A stretch of 64,000 nt of DNA, from assembly GCF_000702305.1 (NCBI RefSeq), contig NZ_JNLC01000010.1, positions 682,001 through 746,000 of the forward strand, in the 5' to 3' direction. How positions within the stretch are numbered: the stretch's first letter is position 1; every line of letters starts with the position of its first letter. Shown one piece after another: positions 16,179 to 25,252 of this stretch. Position numbers and translations under genes: made by a program. Source of the DNA: Allobosea sp. 117. Its GTDB lineage: Bacteria > Pseudomonadota > Alphaproteobacteria > Rhizobiales > Xanthobacteraceae. The notes beneath the pieces are model-generated. The model was not told the DNA's origin. It saw only the letters and a list, made by a program, of their open reading frames with translations, and searched no databases.

Positions 16179-17132
16179 TTAGGTTTCAGAGGCGGTAGCG
16201 GCGTAGCGCTCGAAGGCGTCCCTAAGCGCGCCCATCGCCTGGCCGATAGTTGGCGTGCGCCGTGCGGCCAGTCCAATCGGAACCGTCGGCAGCTCGGCAT
16301 CGGTGCGAATAAGGCGGAGCGCGCCGGAGTTCAGGTCATCTTTTGCCGTCGATCTTAAGGCGGCGGTGATGCCCAGGCCTGCTTTGACATAGTTGATGAC
16401 GGCCGGGATGTTGACCGACTCGATCACCGGTTCGGGCGGAATAGCGCCGGCCTGAAGGCATGCGCGCTGGACAGTCAAACGCAGAGTGAAGGTCTGCGGC
16501 GGCATGATCCAGTCGGCGGTCGCCAAGTCGGGCCAGGAAACGCGCCTTCCTGCCCAGGGGTGACGTGGGGAGCAGACGATGATCACGCGCTCCGAATGGA
16601 TTTGGTCCAGCAGGAATTCGGCCCGCCCCAGCACCTGAAGCGCTTCCGGCGTCATCACCGTGAGGATGGCGTCCAGATCGCCGTTCAGCAGTTGATCGGC
16701 CAGCGGGATGATCCGACCCTCGACCAGGTGGATGCGGAGCCGCGCATCCGCGGCCCTCAATCGTTCGATGACGCTCGGCATGATGCGCCACGCGACGAAG
16801 GGCGCCGTGCCGAGGCGCAGCAGCGCCCGCTCCGAGCCCAGCGTCTCCGGCTTGATGTGCCGCAGCGCGTCGAGCCCGTGCAGCAGCAGGCGCGCCTGCC
16901 GGGCGACCTCGCTCCCCAGCGGCGTCGGGGCGACACCGCGGGAACTGCGGATGAAGAGCTCGTGGCCAATGAGCGTCTCGACCTCCCGCAGGCTCTTGCT
17001 CAGTGCCGGCGCTGTCACGTTCATCAGGCCCGCCGTCGTGCGCAGGCTGCCAGTGTCCGCCAGCAGGCGAACCATCTCCAGTTGCCGGAAACGCAACTGC
17101 TGGAAGGCGTTACGTCCAGTATCCGATTGCAT
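16179..17132 (-). CDS. LysR-type transcriptional regulator
   Basis: A 317-residue regulator. The winged helix-turn-helix spans about 10-72 (FRQLEMVRLLADTGSLRTTA, LSKSLREVETLIGHELFIRSSRGV). The remainder is a periplasmic-binding-protein-like effector domain with SERVIIVCSPRHPWAGRRVSW typical of the group acting on aromatic or carboxylic acids. It is divergent from a Bug binding protein and an aldolase, the usual layout for control of the divergent genes. A 7-bp inverted repeat at 17171-17200 lies between them. Confidence 0.9.
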   Translation of the reverse strand: MQSDTGRNAFQQLRFRQLEMVRLLADTGSLRTTAGLMNVTAPALSKSLREVETLIGHELFIRSSRGVAPTPLGSEVARQARLLLHGLDALRHIKPETLGSERALLRLGTAPFVAWRIMPSVIERLRAADARLRIHLVEGRIIPLADQLLNGDLDAILTVMTPEALQVLGRAEFLLDQIHSERVIIVCSPRHPWAGRRVSWPDLATADWIMPPQTFTLRLTVQRACLQAGAIPPEPVIESVNIPAVINYVKAGLGITAALRSTAKDDLNSGALRLIRTDAELPTVPIGLAARRTPTIGQAMGALRDAFERYAATASET

Positions 17133-17170
17133 GTTAGCCGTAGGTTTACACGGGAGAACGAAAAGAAAAT

Positions 17171-17200
17171 AGATGCTTTCAAATCAAGTCCATAGCATCT
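17171..17200. promoter_or_regulatory. Inverted repeat in LysR/Bug divergent promoter
   Basis: AGATGCT and AGCATCT form perfect 7-bp arms separated by 16 bases, midway between the LysR start (17132) and the Bug-gene start (17256). It is a candidate binding site for the LysR protein. Confidence 0.4.
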
Positions 17201-17255
17201 CCTTCAGTGTCCATGCCGTCGAAAAGAACGGCAGGCTGTTTACCAGGAGGAAGCG

Positions 17256-18230
17256 ATGAAGGGTCTAGGCCGCCTGCATACGGTAATCATATCGGCAGTT
17301 CTATCGCTGGGAGTCGGTCATGCCTCGGCGGCCGATTCCTATCCGACGCGTCCAATCACCATGATCGTGCCGTTTGCCGCCGGCGGGAACAACGACGTTT
17401 CCGGGCGCGTGCTCGCAACCAAACTGGGCGAGATCCTCGGCCAGCCGGTCGTGGTGGAAAACCGCACCGGTGCGGGCGGCGCCATAGGTGCGGGAGCCGT
17501 CGCCAAAGCCGCACCCGACGGCTACACGCTCGGCTTCCTCAGCAGCGGTCCGCTCGCGGCGAATGTGAGCATCTCGAAGCTCTCCTACGATCCCAGGAAG
17601 GACTTCGCGGCCATCGCGCGCTTCACGGTCAGCCCCAGCGTGCTGGTGGTGGCTCCCTCGTTCCCTGCCCGGACGCTCGAGGCCTTTATCGCCTACGGCA
17701 AGCAGAAGCCCGGCGAGCTGAATTACGGAACGGCTGGGCAGGGCTCCTCTCCCCATCTCGCAGGAGCACTGTTCGAATCCATGTCGGGTGTCACCATGGC
17801 GCCGATCGCGTACAAGGGCGGCGCGCCCGCGCTCACCGACGTCATGGGCGGACAGATAGAGGCGGCGTTCAATCCGATCCTCGAAGTCATGCCGCAGGTC
17901 AATGCCGGCAAGCTGAAGGCTCTCGCGGTCACCACCAAGACGCGTTCCTCGCTCCTGCCCGATGTCCCGTCCATCAGCGAGCAGCTACCCGGCTTCGAGG
18001 TGCTGACGTGGAACGGCCTGGTCGGGCCCGCCGGCCTGCCGCCCGCTATCGTCGAGAAGCTGAATTCTGCCGTACGGGAAGCAATCAAGGATCCCTCCGT
18101 GCTGGCACGGCTGAAAGAGCTCGGGCTGGAAGTCGCCGTGTCCTCGCCGACCGAGTTCCAGGCCTATATCGACGAGCAGATCGAGCACTTCGCCAAGCTG
18201 GCCCGCATCGCGAAGGTCGAGATCAACTGA
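17256..18230 (+). CDS. Bug/TctC-family tripartite tricarboxylate transporter binding protein
   Basis: A 324-residue periplasmic protein with a signal peptide (cleavage near ASAA26). Family motifs are YPTRPITMIVPFAAGG (29-44) and NRTGAGG, and it has the usual two-lobe length. AGGAGG at 17245-17250 fixes the ATG at 17256. It is upstream of a DHDPS-like aldolase and divergent from LysR, suggesting uptake of a carboxylic or sugar-acid substrate for that enzyme. No tctAB permease is adjacent, which is common for Bug genes. Confidence 0.92.
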   Translation: MKGLGRLHTVIISAVLSLGVGHASAADSYPTRPITMIVPFAAGGNNDVSGRVLATKLGEILGQPVVVENRTGAGGAIGAGAVAKAAPDGYTLGFLSSGPLAANVSISKLSYDPRKDFAAIARFTVSPSVLVVAPSFPARTLEAFIAYGKQKPGELNYGTAGQGSSPHLAGALFESMSGVTMAPIAYKGGAPALTDVMGGQIEAAFNPILEVMPQVNAGKLKALAVTTKTRSSLLPDVPSISEQLPGFEVLTWNGLVGPAGLPPAIVEKLNSAVREAIKDPSVLARLKELGLEVAVSSPTEFQAYIDEQIEHFAKLARIAKVEIN

Positions 18231-18312
18231 CGCCGCCAAAACAACCTGACGCAGCACATCAGCGGACCTCGTCGCGCCGCATCGCCGCCTCTTGCCCTGC
18301 ATGGAGACAGGA

Positions 18313-19227
18313 ATGCCCAAGATCTTCCAGCCTTCCGAGATTGCCGGCATCCTGCCGCCGCTTCTGACGCCGCTCTCCGACGACGAGACGATCGACATCT
18401 CCTCGCTGCGCGAACTCTCCCGCTTCATGCTCCGGCAGGGCGTTCATGGCTTGGTCGTCGGCGGCAGCTCAGGAGAGGGGTTCAATCTCTCGGTGGATGA
18501 ACTGCGCACGATGACTGGCGTCGTCGGCGAGGAACTGGGCGAGAGCGGGCCGCTTATCGCTGGCGTCATCGCCAACAGCACACGCGACGCCATCGAGCGG
18601 GCGCGCGCCATCTCCGACCTCGGCGTGTCCGCGCTCCAGCTGACGCCGGTTCACTACATCTACAAGACTGACGAGGAGGCGATGATCCGCCATTTCCGGG
18701 AGGTCTACGATGCCGTGGGCATTCCGATCATCGTCTACAATGTCATTCCCTGGAACTATCTGACACCCAGCCTCCTGCTGCGCATGATGCGCGAGGAGCA
18801 TGGCGTGATCGGCGTCAAGCAGAGCGCCGGGGATCTCAAACTCCTTGCCGACCTGCTGCTCGAGGCTGGTCCTAAGGATCGCATCTTCGCGGCGATTGAT
18901 GCGCTTCTGTATCCCTCAATGGCGCTCGGCGCCCATGGCGTGATTTCCATGCTTGCGGCGGCGGCCCCGCGTCAGTGCCTCGAGCTGTGGGAAGCCGTGC
19001 GGCGGGGCGACCATGCAACTGCGCTCGGCCTGCACAGGAAGATGCTGCGCCTGTGGAATGCGATCTTCGCCGACAACCGCATCGCAACCTCGAAATTCGC
19101 TCTTTCGCTTCAAGGCGCCCCGCTGGGAATTAGCCGGCGGCCGACTCCCGCGGTTACGCCTCAGCAGCAGGCGGCCATTCGGTCGGCAGTCGCCGATCTG
19201 AACGCTCCCGTCGCGAATGTCGCTTAG
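18313..19227 (+). CDS. Dihydrodipicolinate synthase/N-acetylneuraminate lyase-family aldolase
   Basis: A 304-residue TIM-barrel class I aldolase. The carboxylate-binding loop GGSSGEG is at 50-56, the catalytic tyrosine is Y142 (IIVYNVIP), and the Schiff-base lysine is K169 (GVIGVKQSAGD). It is likely to cleave or dehydrate a 2-keto-3-deoxy acid or related compound rather than make dipicolinate, given its catabolic setting after a binding protein. GGAG six bases upstream supports the ATG at 18313 over a nearby ATG at 18301. It shares the plus-strand unit with the Bug gene. Confidence 0.88.
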   Translation: MPKIFQPSEIAGILPPLLTPLSDDETIDISSLRELSRFMLRQGVHGLVVGGSSGEGFNLSVDELRTMTGVVGEELGESGPLIAGVIANSTRDAIERARAISDLGVSALQLTPVHYIYKTDEEAMIRHFREVYDAVGIPIIVYNVIPWNYLTPSLLLRMMREEHGVIGVKQSAGDLKLLADLLLEAGPKDRIFAAIDALLYPSMALGAHGVISMLAAAAPRQCLELWEAVRRGDHATALGLHRKMLRLWNAIFADNRIATSKFALSLQGAPLGISRRPTPAVTPQQQAAIRSAVADLNAPVANVA

Positions 19228-19356
19228 GTCACGCGGGGATCCAAATCCGTAAAGATGTTTCGGTTGTTGCGCAGTCCGGCGCAGCAGTTCGGGTTGTCCG
19301 AGACGCAGGGCATCGCCAAGGCGTTCTTGCGCAGGGACGACGCTCGTCTTCTTCGC

Positions 19357-20205
19357 TTAAGCAGAAGTTCCGCTAGCGGTGCGTAAGCGATCCGCACAGA
19401 CCCGCAACGTTTCTTCATTTTCAGTGGACCACCACCGAGTGGAGAAAATCTCGATCTCGGCGTAACCCTCGAAACCGGTCGCGTTGACCTGATTGGTCAT
19501 TGCCGAAAGATCAATGACACCATCGCCGATCATGCCGCGATCCATCAAAAGGTCGGTGGTTGGTACCAGCCAATCGCAGATATGAAAGGCGTTGAGACGA
19601 CGCTCGCTCCCGGCGCGCCTGATGCCTGCGGCGAGGTCCGGGTCCCACCAGACATGATAGGCGTCGATTGCGACGCCGATGCCCCCGGCATGGTCGGGGT
19701 CGAGCCGGGCGCACATGTCGAGTGCCTGCGCCAGCGTGTTCACGCAGCAGCGATCGGCCGCATACATCGGATGCAGCGGCTCGATGGCAATGGACACGCC
19801 GAGCGTGCGCGCGTCGACCAGCAGGCGAGCGAGCCCTTCTTCTACCTGAGCACGAGCATCGCCGATGTCGCGGCTCGCCCGGGGGAGCCCACCAGCGACG
19901 ATAACGAAGCAGGCGGCGCCCAATGTTGCAGCGTCCGCCAGCGCCCGCCGGTTCTCCTGGTATTGAGCCTCCCGTGTCGCGGCGCTGTCGGTAGGGATGG
20001 GCGAGCTGCGGCAATAGCCTGAGACCGAAAGGCCCGCCTCGCGTATCTGCCGGGCAATCGCGACGACATCGCCGCCCTCGACCTCGCGGCGCCATGGCGC
20101 GATGGCGCCGAAGCCGTGGCGGGCCACCTGCTCGATCACCTTGCTGATCGGCTCCTTGTAGCCGAGCGTCGCGGTGTTGATTGAGCAGCGTGCGGGCGTC
20201 AGCAT
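19357..20205 (-). CDS. Sugar-phosphate isomerase/epimerase-like TIM-barrel protein
   Basis: A 282-residue xylose-isomerase-like barrel (AP-endonuclease-2 superfamily). Probable metal ligands are E142 (IAIEPLHP), D181 and H184 (VAIDAYHVWWD), H208 (FHICDW) and E250 or E252 near the end. The segment APWRREVEG and VSGYCRSSPIP resemble the subfamily found beside DUF993 proteins. Alternatives are a 3-dehydroshikimate dehydratase, which has the same fold, or a ketose epimerase. Its start overlaps the stop of the AroE-like gene by one base, so it is the last gene of that operon. Confidence 0.85.
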   Translation of the reverse strand: MLTPARCSINTATLGYKEPISKVIEQVARHGFGAIAPWRREVEGGDVVAIARQIREAGLSVSGYCRSSPIPTDSAATREAQYQENRRALADAATLGAACFVIVAGGLPRASRDIGDARAQVEEGLARLLVDARTLGVSIAIEPLHPMYAADRCCVNTLAQALDMCARLDPDHAGGIGVAIDAYHVWWDPDLAAGIRRAGSERRLNAFHICDWLVPTTDLLMDRGMIGDGVIDLSAMTNQVNATGFEGYAEIEIFSTRWWSTENEETLRVCADRLRTASGTSA

Positions 20206-21038
20206 CAGGCAGGTCCCAGCCCGAAGAAGTCGCAGATCGCGTCGACCTGACCTTCCAGCATGTGGACGCCGGCATGGGTGGTGCAGCCGAGCCGGGCGGC
20301 CTCGGCAAGCAGCGGCGTGACCGCCGGCTTGAGCACGATGTCCACCACCAGCGTCCGGGCTTCGAGACGGTCGATCAGGACAGGAAACGGATCGCCCGGC
20401 TTCATGCCGATCGAGGTGCAGTTCACGACAACCCCGAATCCGGAAGGATCAGGTGCGCCGACATCCACGCCGATGCTGTCGTCGGTCTGCATGAGCTCGT
20501 CGGCGACGGCCTGTGCACGGGCCGTATCGACGTCGAAGAGGCGGATATGTGCCGGTCGCGCGTCGAGGACTGCGTGCGCGACGGCTCGTCCCGCCCCTCC
20601 GGCACCGATGATGAGCACCCGGCGGCCGGCCAATGCGTGACCCTTGGTCTGCACGCCCCGCACGAAGCCGATGCCATCGAAATTGTCGCCTACAAGCCGT
20701 CCGCCGCTCTTGCGGATGACATTCACCGCGCCGATGCGGCGCCCCATCGGCGCAATGTCATCGATCAGTTCCGAAATCCCGATCTTGTGCGGGACAGTGA
20801 CGACGAGGCCGTCGAAGTTCCGGGTGCTGCGGAACATGCGGACCAGGTCGGCAAGATCGGCGGGCGCCACGTGAAGCGGCACAAGAACGGCTTCGACGCC
20901 GCGGCGTCGGAAAGCCGTATTGAACAAGCCGGGCGAGCCGGCCTGCGCAATCGGGTCCCCGACGATGGCATAGAGTCGCGTGGCTCCCGAGAGGGGAAGC
21001 GGCAGGCCGGCGATATCGGGCAACGGCGACGAGTTCAC
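20205..21038 (-). CDS. Shikimate/quinate dehydrogenase-like oxidoreductase (AroE family)
   Basis: A 277-residue NAD(P)-dependent dehydrogenase. The catalytic lysine is K85 (TVPHK), with the nucleotide-binding loop GAGGAG at 145-150. Near the N-terminus AQAGSP replaces the usual substrate-binding HSxSP, so one of the two carboxylate-binding serines is missing. D121 in GDNFDG is kept. This suggests a catabolic substrate other than shikimate. A different aroE would serve biosynthesis. The gene overlaps both neighbours (start 21038 over the DUF993 stop at 21035; stop over the isomerase start), showing tight coupling. Confidence 0.85.
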   Translation of the reverse strand: MNSSPLPDIAGLPLPLSGATRLYAIVGDPIAQAGSPGLFNTAFRRRGVEAVLVPLHVAPADLADLVRMFRSTRNFDGLVVTVPHKIGISELIDDIAPMGRRIGAVNVIRKSGGRLVGDNFDGIGFVRGVQTKGHALAGRRVLIIGAGGAGRAVAHAVLDARPAHIRLFDVDTARAQAVADELMQTDDSIGVDVGAPDPSGFGVVVNCTSIGMKPGDPFPVLIDRLEARTLVVDIVLKPAVTPLLAEAARLGCTTHAGVHMLEGQVDAICDFFGLGPA

Positions 21039-22222
21039 GCCTCCACCCCGCGCACCGCCAGCACCGCGCGCATGCGGCGCGCCGCTCGCTCCGGGTTACT
21101 CAGGAGGCCAGTCGCGTCCGCCATCCGGAATATCTCGGCAAGATGGAGCGTCGAGCGCGCGCTCTCCAGTCCGCCGGCCATGGTGAAATGGTCCTGATGG
21201 CCGTTCAGATAGGCCATGAAAACAACGCCGGTCTTGTAGAACTGGGTGGGCGCGGCGAAGAGGTGCCGGGAGAGTGCCTCGGTGGGCTTCAACAGGGTGC
21301 GATAGCCCTCGACATCGTTCGCCGCGAGGCGGCCGAGCGCGGCCGACGCCACCGGGGCGATGGCGTCAAACGCGCCGAGAAGCGCGTGCGAATGACGCTG
21401 GCCGTGGCCCTCGATCAGCTCGACATAATTGAAGTCGTCGCCGGTATACATCCGCACGCCGTCCGGCAGGCGATCGCGCAGCGCGACCTCGTGTGCCGCG
21501 TCGAGCAGCGAGATCTTGATGCCGTCGACCTTCGCGGCGTGCTCGGCGATGATCCCGGCGACGACATCCATGGCCGCGCCGATGTCGGACGATCCCCAGT
21601 AGCCGGCCAAAGCGGGGTCGAACATGTCGCCGAGCCAGTGCAGCACCACCGGTCGGTCGACTTGCCGCAACAGGCGTCCATAGACGGCGAAATAATCGTC
21701 CGGTCCCTTGGCCACGCGGGCCAGCGCGCGCGACGCCATGAGGACGAGACGACTGCCGGCAGCCTGGATCGCCTCGATCTGCTCCTCATAGGCGCGCACG
21801 ACGTCGTCGAGCGAGCGCGCGTCGGAGGGTGCGAGCTGGTCCGTGCCGCACCCGGAGACAACGAGGTGATTGGGACCGGCGGCCGCGCTGGTCCGCCGGA
21901 TCAGTTCCAGCGAGGTCGGCCAGTCGACGCCCATGCCGCGCTGGGCCGTGTCCATCGCCTCAGCGATGCCGAGTCCCAGGCTCCATAGATGCTCGCGAAA
22001 GGCGAGCGTGCGGTCCCAGTCCACCACGGAATTCATCCACGGATCGCAGGGGGCGAGCGGATCGACCACGACGTGACCCGCCGCATAGGCGATGCGCGTG
22101 AAGGGGCGTTCCGGCGTGGTGGCAACGACCGGTGTGCCGACGAGGCGATAGGCCTCCAGCACGCCATCAACGCGAGGGAGCGAGAGGGAGAGGTCGGAAG
22201 AGCCCGTCGTGGTCGATGTCAT
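21035..22222 (-). CDS. DUF993 protein (dihydrodipicolinate synthase-like fold)
   Basis: A 395-residue TIM-barrel protein of the DUF993 family, a relative of class I aldolases. The Schiff-base candidate K236 lies in VDGIKISLLDA. RLVGTPVVATTPERPFTRIAYAAGHVVVDPLA near the N-terminus and GDDFNYVELIEG are family-typical. The reaction is unknown in the literature I can recall; family members accompany sugar or cyclitol catabolism genes. It is the second gene after the CoA-transferase (21-base gap), followed by overlapping AroE-like and TIM-barrel genes. Confidence 0.85.
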   Translation of the reverse strand: MTSTTTGSSDLSLSLPRVDGVLEAYRLVGTPVVATTPERPFTRIAYAAGHVVVDPLAPCDPWMNSVVDWDRTLAFREHLWSLGLGIAEAMDTAQRGMGVDWPTSLELIRRTSAAAGPNHLVVSGCGTDQLAPSDARSLDDVVRAYEEQIEAIQAAGSRLVLMASRALARVAKGPDDYFAVYGRLLRQVDRPVVLHWLGDMFDPALAGYWGSSDIGAAMDVVAGIIAEHAAKVDGIKISLLDAAHEVALRDRLPDGVRMYTGDDFNYVELIEGHGQRHSHALLGAFDAIAPVASAALGRLAANDVEGYRTLLKPTEALSRHLFAAPTQFYKTGVVFMAYLNGHQDHFTMAGGLESARSTLHLAEIFRMADATGLLSNPERAARRMRAVLAVRGVEA

Positions 22223-22243
22223 GACGTTTTCCCTGCTGGAACT

Positions 22244-23833
22244 TCAGGATGCGGCGCGCAGCCGTTCGTGCACGCGCCATTCGCCGGCCATCTCGGCGGC
22301 GATGCCCATCGGCTCGGGGCGGAACAGGCGCGCATCCATGCGTTTCAGCTCCGGGGCGATCCGAGGCCGGAAGGCCATCTGGCCGAGCACGTCGCGCTCG
22401 AGGTCGATGCCGGGGGCGATCTCGATCAGTTCGAGTCCGTTCTCGCCGGTGCGGAACACAGCGCGCTCGGTGACGAAAAGCGTGGTCTGCCCGCGCGAAC
22501 GGCCATAGGGGCCGCTATAGGCGACCTGCTCGACGGTCTCGACGAATTTGCGGTGCTTGCCCTCGTTGAGGATGACGAGCTCGCCATTCTCCGCCTGCAC
22601 CTTCAGCCCGCCGGCGGTGAAGGTGCCGCCGAACACCATGGTGTGGGCGTTCTGGCTGATGTTGACGAAGCCGCCAATGCCGACGACCCGGCCGGCGAAG
22701 CGGCTGATGTTCACATTGCCGGCGCAGTCAACCTCGACGGCCGAGAGGAAGGCGATGTCGAGGCCGCCGCCGTCATAGAAATCGAACTGATAGGGCTGGT
22801 CGATCATCGCCCAGTAGTTACGTGAGGCGCCGGCATCGAGGCCGGAGGCCGGCGCACCGCCGATCAGCCCCTGCTCATTGGTCAGCACCACCTCGTCGAG
22901 CAGTCCTTCCTCCGCGCCGACGAGGCCGATGCCGGTACAGATCCCAGAGCCGATGTTGCAGATCGCGCCGCGCCGCAGCTCCATGGCGCAGCGGCGGGCC
23001 ACGATCTTGCGCTCGTCGAGCGGCAGCTTGGGAAAGCCGTGGAGCGGCATGCGTAGTTGGCCGGCGAAGGCAGGGTCGAAGAAGGTCTGGTAGGTCTGCT
23101 TCTGCTCGGCGTCGACGACCACGGCATCGACCATCATGCCGGGGATTTTCACGCTCTTGCCGGGCAGGGTTCCGCGACGGGCGAGGCGCTTTACCTGCAC
23201 GACGACGAGACCGCCGCAGCGGCGCGTCGCCTGCGCCATGGACAGCATTTCGCCGAAGATCGCCTCGTCCTCCATGGAGACGTTGCCGTCCTCGTCGGCG
23301 GTGGTGCCGCGCAGGAAGGCGACATCGACATGGAAGGGCTTGTAGAACAGCCACTCGCGGTCCTTCAGCGTCACCAGCTCGACCAGATCCTCGGAGCAGG
23401 CCTTGCTCTGCTTGCCGCCGGCGAGGCGCGGATCGACGAAGGTGTGCAGCCCGACATGCGTCACGAGGCCCGGCCGGCCCGCCGCAATCTCGCGGATGAG
23501 CTGGGAGAGCGCACCCTGGGGGAGAGTGTAGCATTCGATGGCGTCGCGGCTCGCCATCTCGGCTATCGGGGGCGCGTCGACGACGGTGCCGCAGACCACG
23601 CGGCGGATGAGCCCTTCATGACCGAAGCGCGACGCGCCGGCTTCCCCGCGATTGCCGAGACCGACCGGATGGATCGTGGTGAGCGCCCTGGGCTGCTGCT
23701 CGGCGAGGAAGCGCTGCTCAACCGCGGCGATCAGCGCCTCGGGCACCGCATGACCCGAGCCGGAACCGCCGATGAGTATCGTGTCGCCATCGCGCACGAG
23801 CGCGGCTGCGGCCGACGCCGTGAGGACCTTCAT
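22244..23833 (-). CDS. Acyl-CoA:acetate/3-ketoacid CoA-transferase, fused alpha-beta
   Basis: A 529-residue single-chain CoA-transferase. The alpha half starts with the GSGSGHAVPE loop (23-32). The beta half carries the catalytic glutamate, most likely E320 in LTNEQGLIGG, and GSGICTGIG. This size matches YdiF/propionate CoA-transferase-like enzymes that move CoA between short carboxylic acids. It heads the catabolic operon that continues with DUF993. A TetR-type palindrome at 23876-23893, about 45 bases upstream, would control it. The start is confirmed by a GGAG ten bases before the ATG. Confidence 0.9.
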   Translation of the reverse strand: MKVLTASAAAALVRDGDTILIGGSGSGHAVPEALIAAVEQRFLAEQQPRALTTIHPVGLGNRGEAGASRFGHEGLIRRVVCGTVVDAPPIAEMASRDAIECYTLPQGALSQLIREIAAGRPGLVTHVGLHTFVDPRLAGGKQSKACSEDLVELVTLKDREWLFYKPFHVDVAFLRGTTADEDGNVSMEDEAIFGEMLSMAQATRRCGGLVVVQVKRLARRGTLPGKSVKIPGMMVDAVVVDAEQKQTYQTFFDPAFAGQLRMPLHGFPKLPLDERKIVARRCAMELRRGAICNIGSGICTGIGLVGAEEGLLDEVVLTNEQGLIGGAPASGLDAGASRNYWAMIDQPYQFDFYDGGGLDIAFLSAVEVDCAGNVNISRFAGRVVGIGGFVNISQNAHTMVFGGTFTAGGLKVQAENGELVILNEGKHRKFVETVEQVAYSGPYGRSRGQTTLFVTERAVFRTGENGLELIEIAPGIDLERDVLGQMAFRPRIAPELKRMDARLFRPEPMGIAAEMAGEWRVHERLRAAS

Positions 23834-23875
23834 CCTGAGACTCCAGAAGGATGGGGGCGCCCGGCGCCCATAAAC

Positions 23876-23893
23876 TTACTTATCAGTAAGTCA
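23876..23893. promoter_or_regulatory. TetR operator, copy 1
   Basis: TTACTTATC followed by AGTAAGTCA: the left half is identical to the 18-base palindrome TTACTTATCGATAAGTAA found twice more in the window, the right half is degenerate. A perfect ACTTACT-N4-AGTAAGT overlaps it. It lies just upstream of the CoA-transferase gene. Confidence 0.65.
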
Positions 23894-23992
23894 GAGTCTG
23901 GCCGTTCGCAAGCCCTGCTTTGGCCGCGGGCGCGGTTGTCGCTACGCGAGGCGGAGCGGTTTCGTGGCGATGGCGAGGGGGCGACGCGGTCT

Positions 23993-24658
23993 CTAGTGGG
24001 CGGCGATCGCGACCGCGCCGGCAGGAGCGTAGGCGGAGAGCATCACCCGCGAGAAGGCTTCGAAGAACTGTTCGAGCCGCTCGAAATTGCCGGCATCCTG
24101 AGTGAAGACGGAGGAGCTGTTGACGATGTTCACCAGCAGGAAGGCGATGTCGTCCAGTGGGGCGTCGGCAACGAGCTCTCCCCGGTCATAGGCGATTTGC
24201 ACAGCGACCCGGACCGAGGCCTGGACATTGTCGGTGAAGGAGGCGAGCGATTCGCGCGCGCCGGGACTGAGCACCTCACCCTCAAGTCGCAGGCGTCCGA
24301 TGAGGCTCCACGGCTGGCCGCTCTTGCGGCCGCGATTGAAGGCCTTGTAGCGGGTCTGGTTGAAGGCGGCGACATCCATCAGCTTCTGCGGCAGCGAGCG
24401 GTCAGGGTTCTCCCAGATTTCCTTGTGCTTGGCGCAGGTGCTGGTGACGTAATCGCGCACGACCTCCTCGACCAGCTTCTCCTTGTTACCGAAGTGGTAG
24501 TGGATGTTGGTCGTGGTGATGTCGAGCCGGTCGGCAATATGGCGGAAGCTGGTGCCATGATAGCCGTGGCGGATCAGGAGTTCGGTCGCCACCTTCTTGA
24601 TGTTGTCGCGCATCGACAGGCGGCTCGCCGCAGGTTCTCCGTCGGATTTGCGCGCCAT
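23993..24658 (-). CDS. TetR/AcrR-family transcriptional regulator
   Basis: A 221-residue repressor-type protein. The helix-turn-helix is at about 37-57 (TSFRHIADRLDITTTNIHYHF, the TxxxIAxxxxVxxxxxYxHF-type pattern), and the rest is a helical ligand-binding domain. GGGGAG ten bases before the ATG at 24658 sets the start; the longer open frame upstream overlaps the MaoC gene and is not supported. It is 68 bases downstream of the MaoC gene on the same strand. Three copies of a palindromic motif flank its neighbours. The ligand is probably an acyl-CoA or the transported compound. Confidence 0.9.
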   Translation of the reverse strand: MARKSDGEPAASRLSMRDNIKKVATELLIRHGYHGTSFRHIADRLDITTTNIHYHFGNKEKLVEEVVRDYVTSTCAKHKEIWENPDRSLPQKLMDVAAFNQTRYKAFNRGRKSGQPWSLIGRLRLEGEVLSPGARESLASFTDNVQASVRVAVQIAYDRGELVADAPLDDIAFLLVNIVNSSSVFTQDAGNFERLEQFFEAFSRVMLSAYAPAGAVAIAAH

Positions 24659-24726
24659 CGACTGGTGACTCCCCAAACGCGGATCGCTCGCGTGAAGCGA
24701 ACAGATGAGCAAGCTGCGGCAATCGG

Positions 24727-25233
24727 TCAAGCCGATGCCGTGGCCTCCGGCGTCCGCCCGCCCATCATCAACAGCGTCTGGCCTTCCTGCACGACCGTTC
24801 CGTCCTGGTTCAGCACCTTGACCTCGAAGGTGACGATCCCCCGGTCGTCCCGGCGCGTGGGACGCTTGGCGTGCACCTCGAAGCGGGCGGCGATGCGGTC
24901 GCCGATGAGGATGGGCGCCCTGAACGACCAATTCCAGCCGAGCGTCGCTATACCCAGAAGCCGCACCGGGCAGCGGGTCTTCAGCCCGTCGGTCAGTGCG
25001 AGGCCGAGAAGTCCATGGGCGATGCGTGCAGGAAAGCCCTGTTCGCGCGCGAACTCGTCGTCCATGTGCACATCGAACAGATCGCCGGAGATGCCGGCAT
25101 AGCCGACGACATGCGCCTCCGTGACGGTGACGCCGGAGGTGAGAAAGAACGCTCCCTCGGTCAGGTCGTCATAGCCATAAAGGCCGGGGGGCAGCGCGCC
25201 GGGCGAAGGCAGTGTCGTTGCGTCAGCGGTCAT
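24727..25233 (-). CDS. MaoC-like (R)-enoyl-CoA hydratase family protein
   Basis: A 168-residue single hot-dog-fold protein. The hydratase motif is YAGISGDLFDVHMDDEFA, with D51 and H56 in the positions of the catalytic Asp/His pair, followed by GFPARIAHGLL. It should add water to an enoyl-CoA or dehydrate a beta-hydroxyacyl-CoA. It starts 20 bases from the perfect TetR palindrome at 25253-25270 and is cotranscribed with the TetR gene. With the CoA-transferase nearby it points to a CoA-thioester route. Confidence 0.88.
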   Translation of the reverse strand: MTADATTLPSPGALPPGLYGYDDLTEGAFFLTSGVTVTEAHVVGYAGISGDLFDVHMDDEFAREQGFPARIAHGLLGLALTDGLKTRCPVRLLGIATLGWNWSFRAPILIGDRIAARFEVHAKRPTRRDDRGIVTFEVKVLNQDGTVVQEGQTLLMMGGRTPEATASA

Positions 25234-25252
25234 GGCCTACTCGTCATCAAAC

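Noticed and set aside
23057..25102. 681-codon plus-strand frame over the CoA-transferase, TetR and MaoC genes
   Set aside because: It spans three minus-strand genes with clear domains and the operator between them; composition is that of an antisense shadow.
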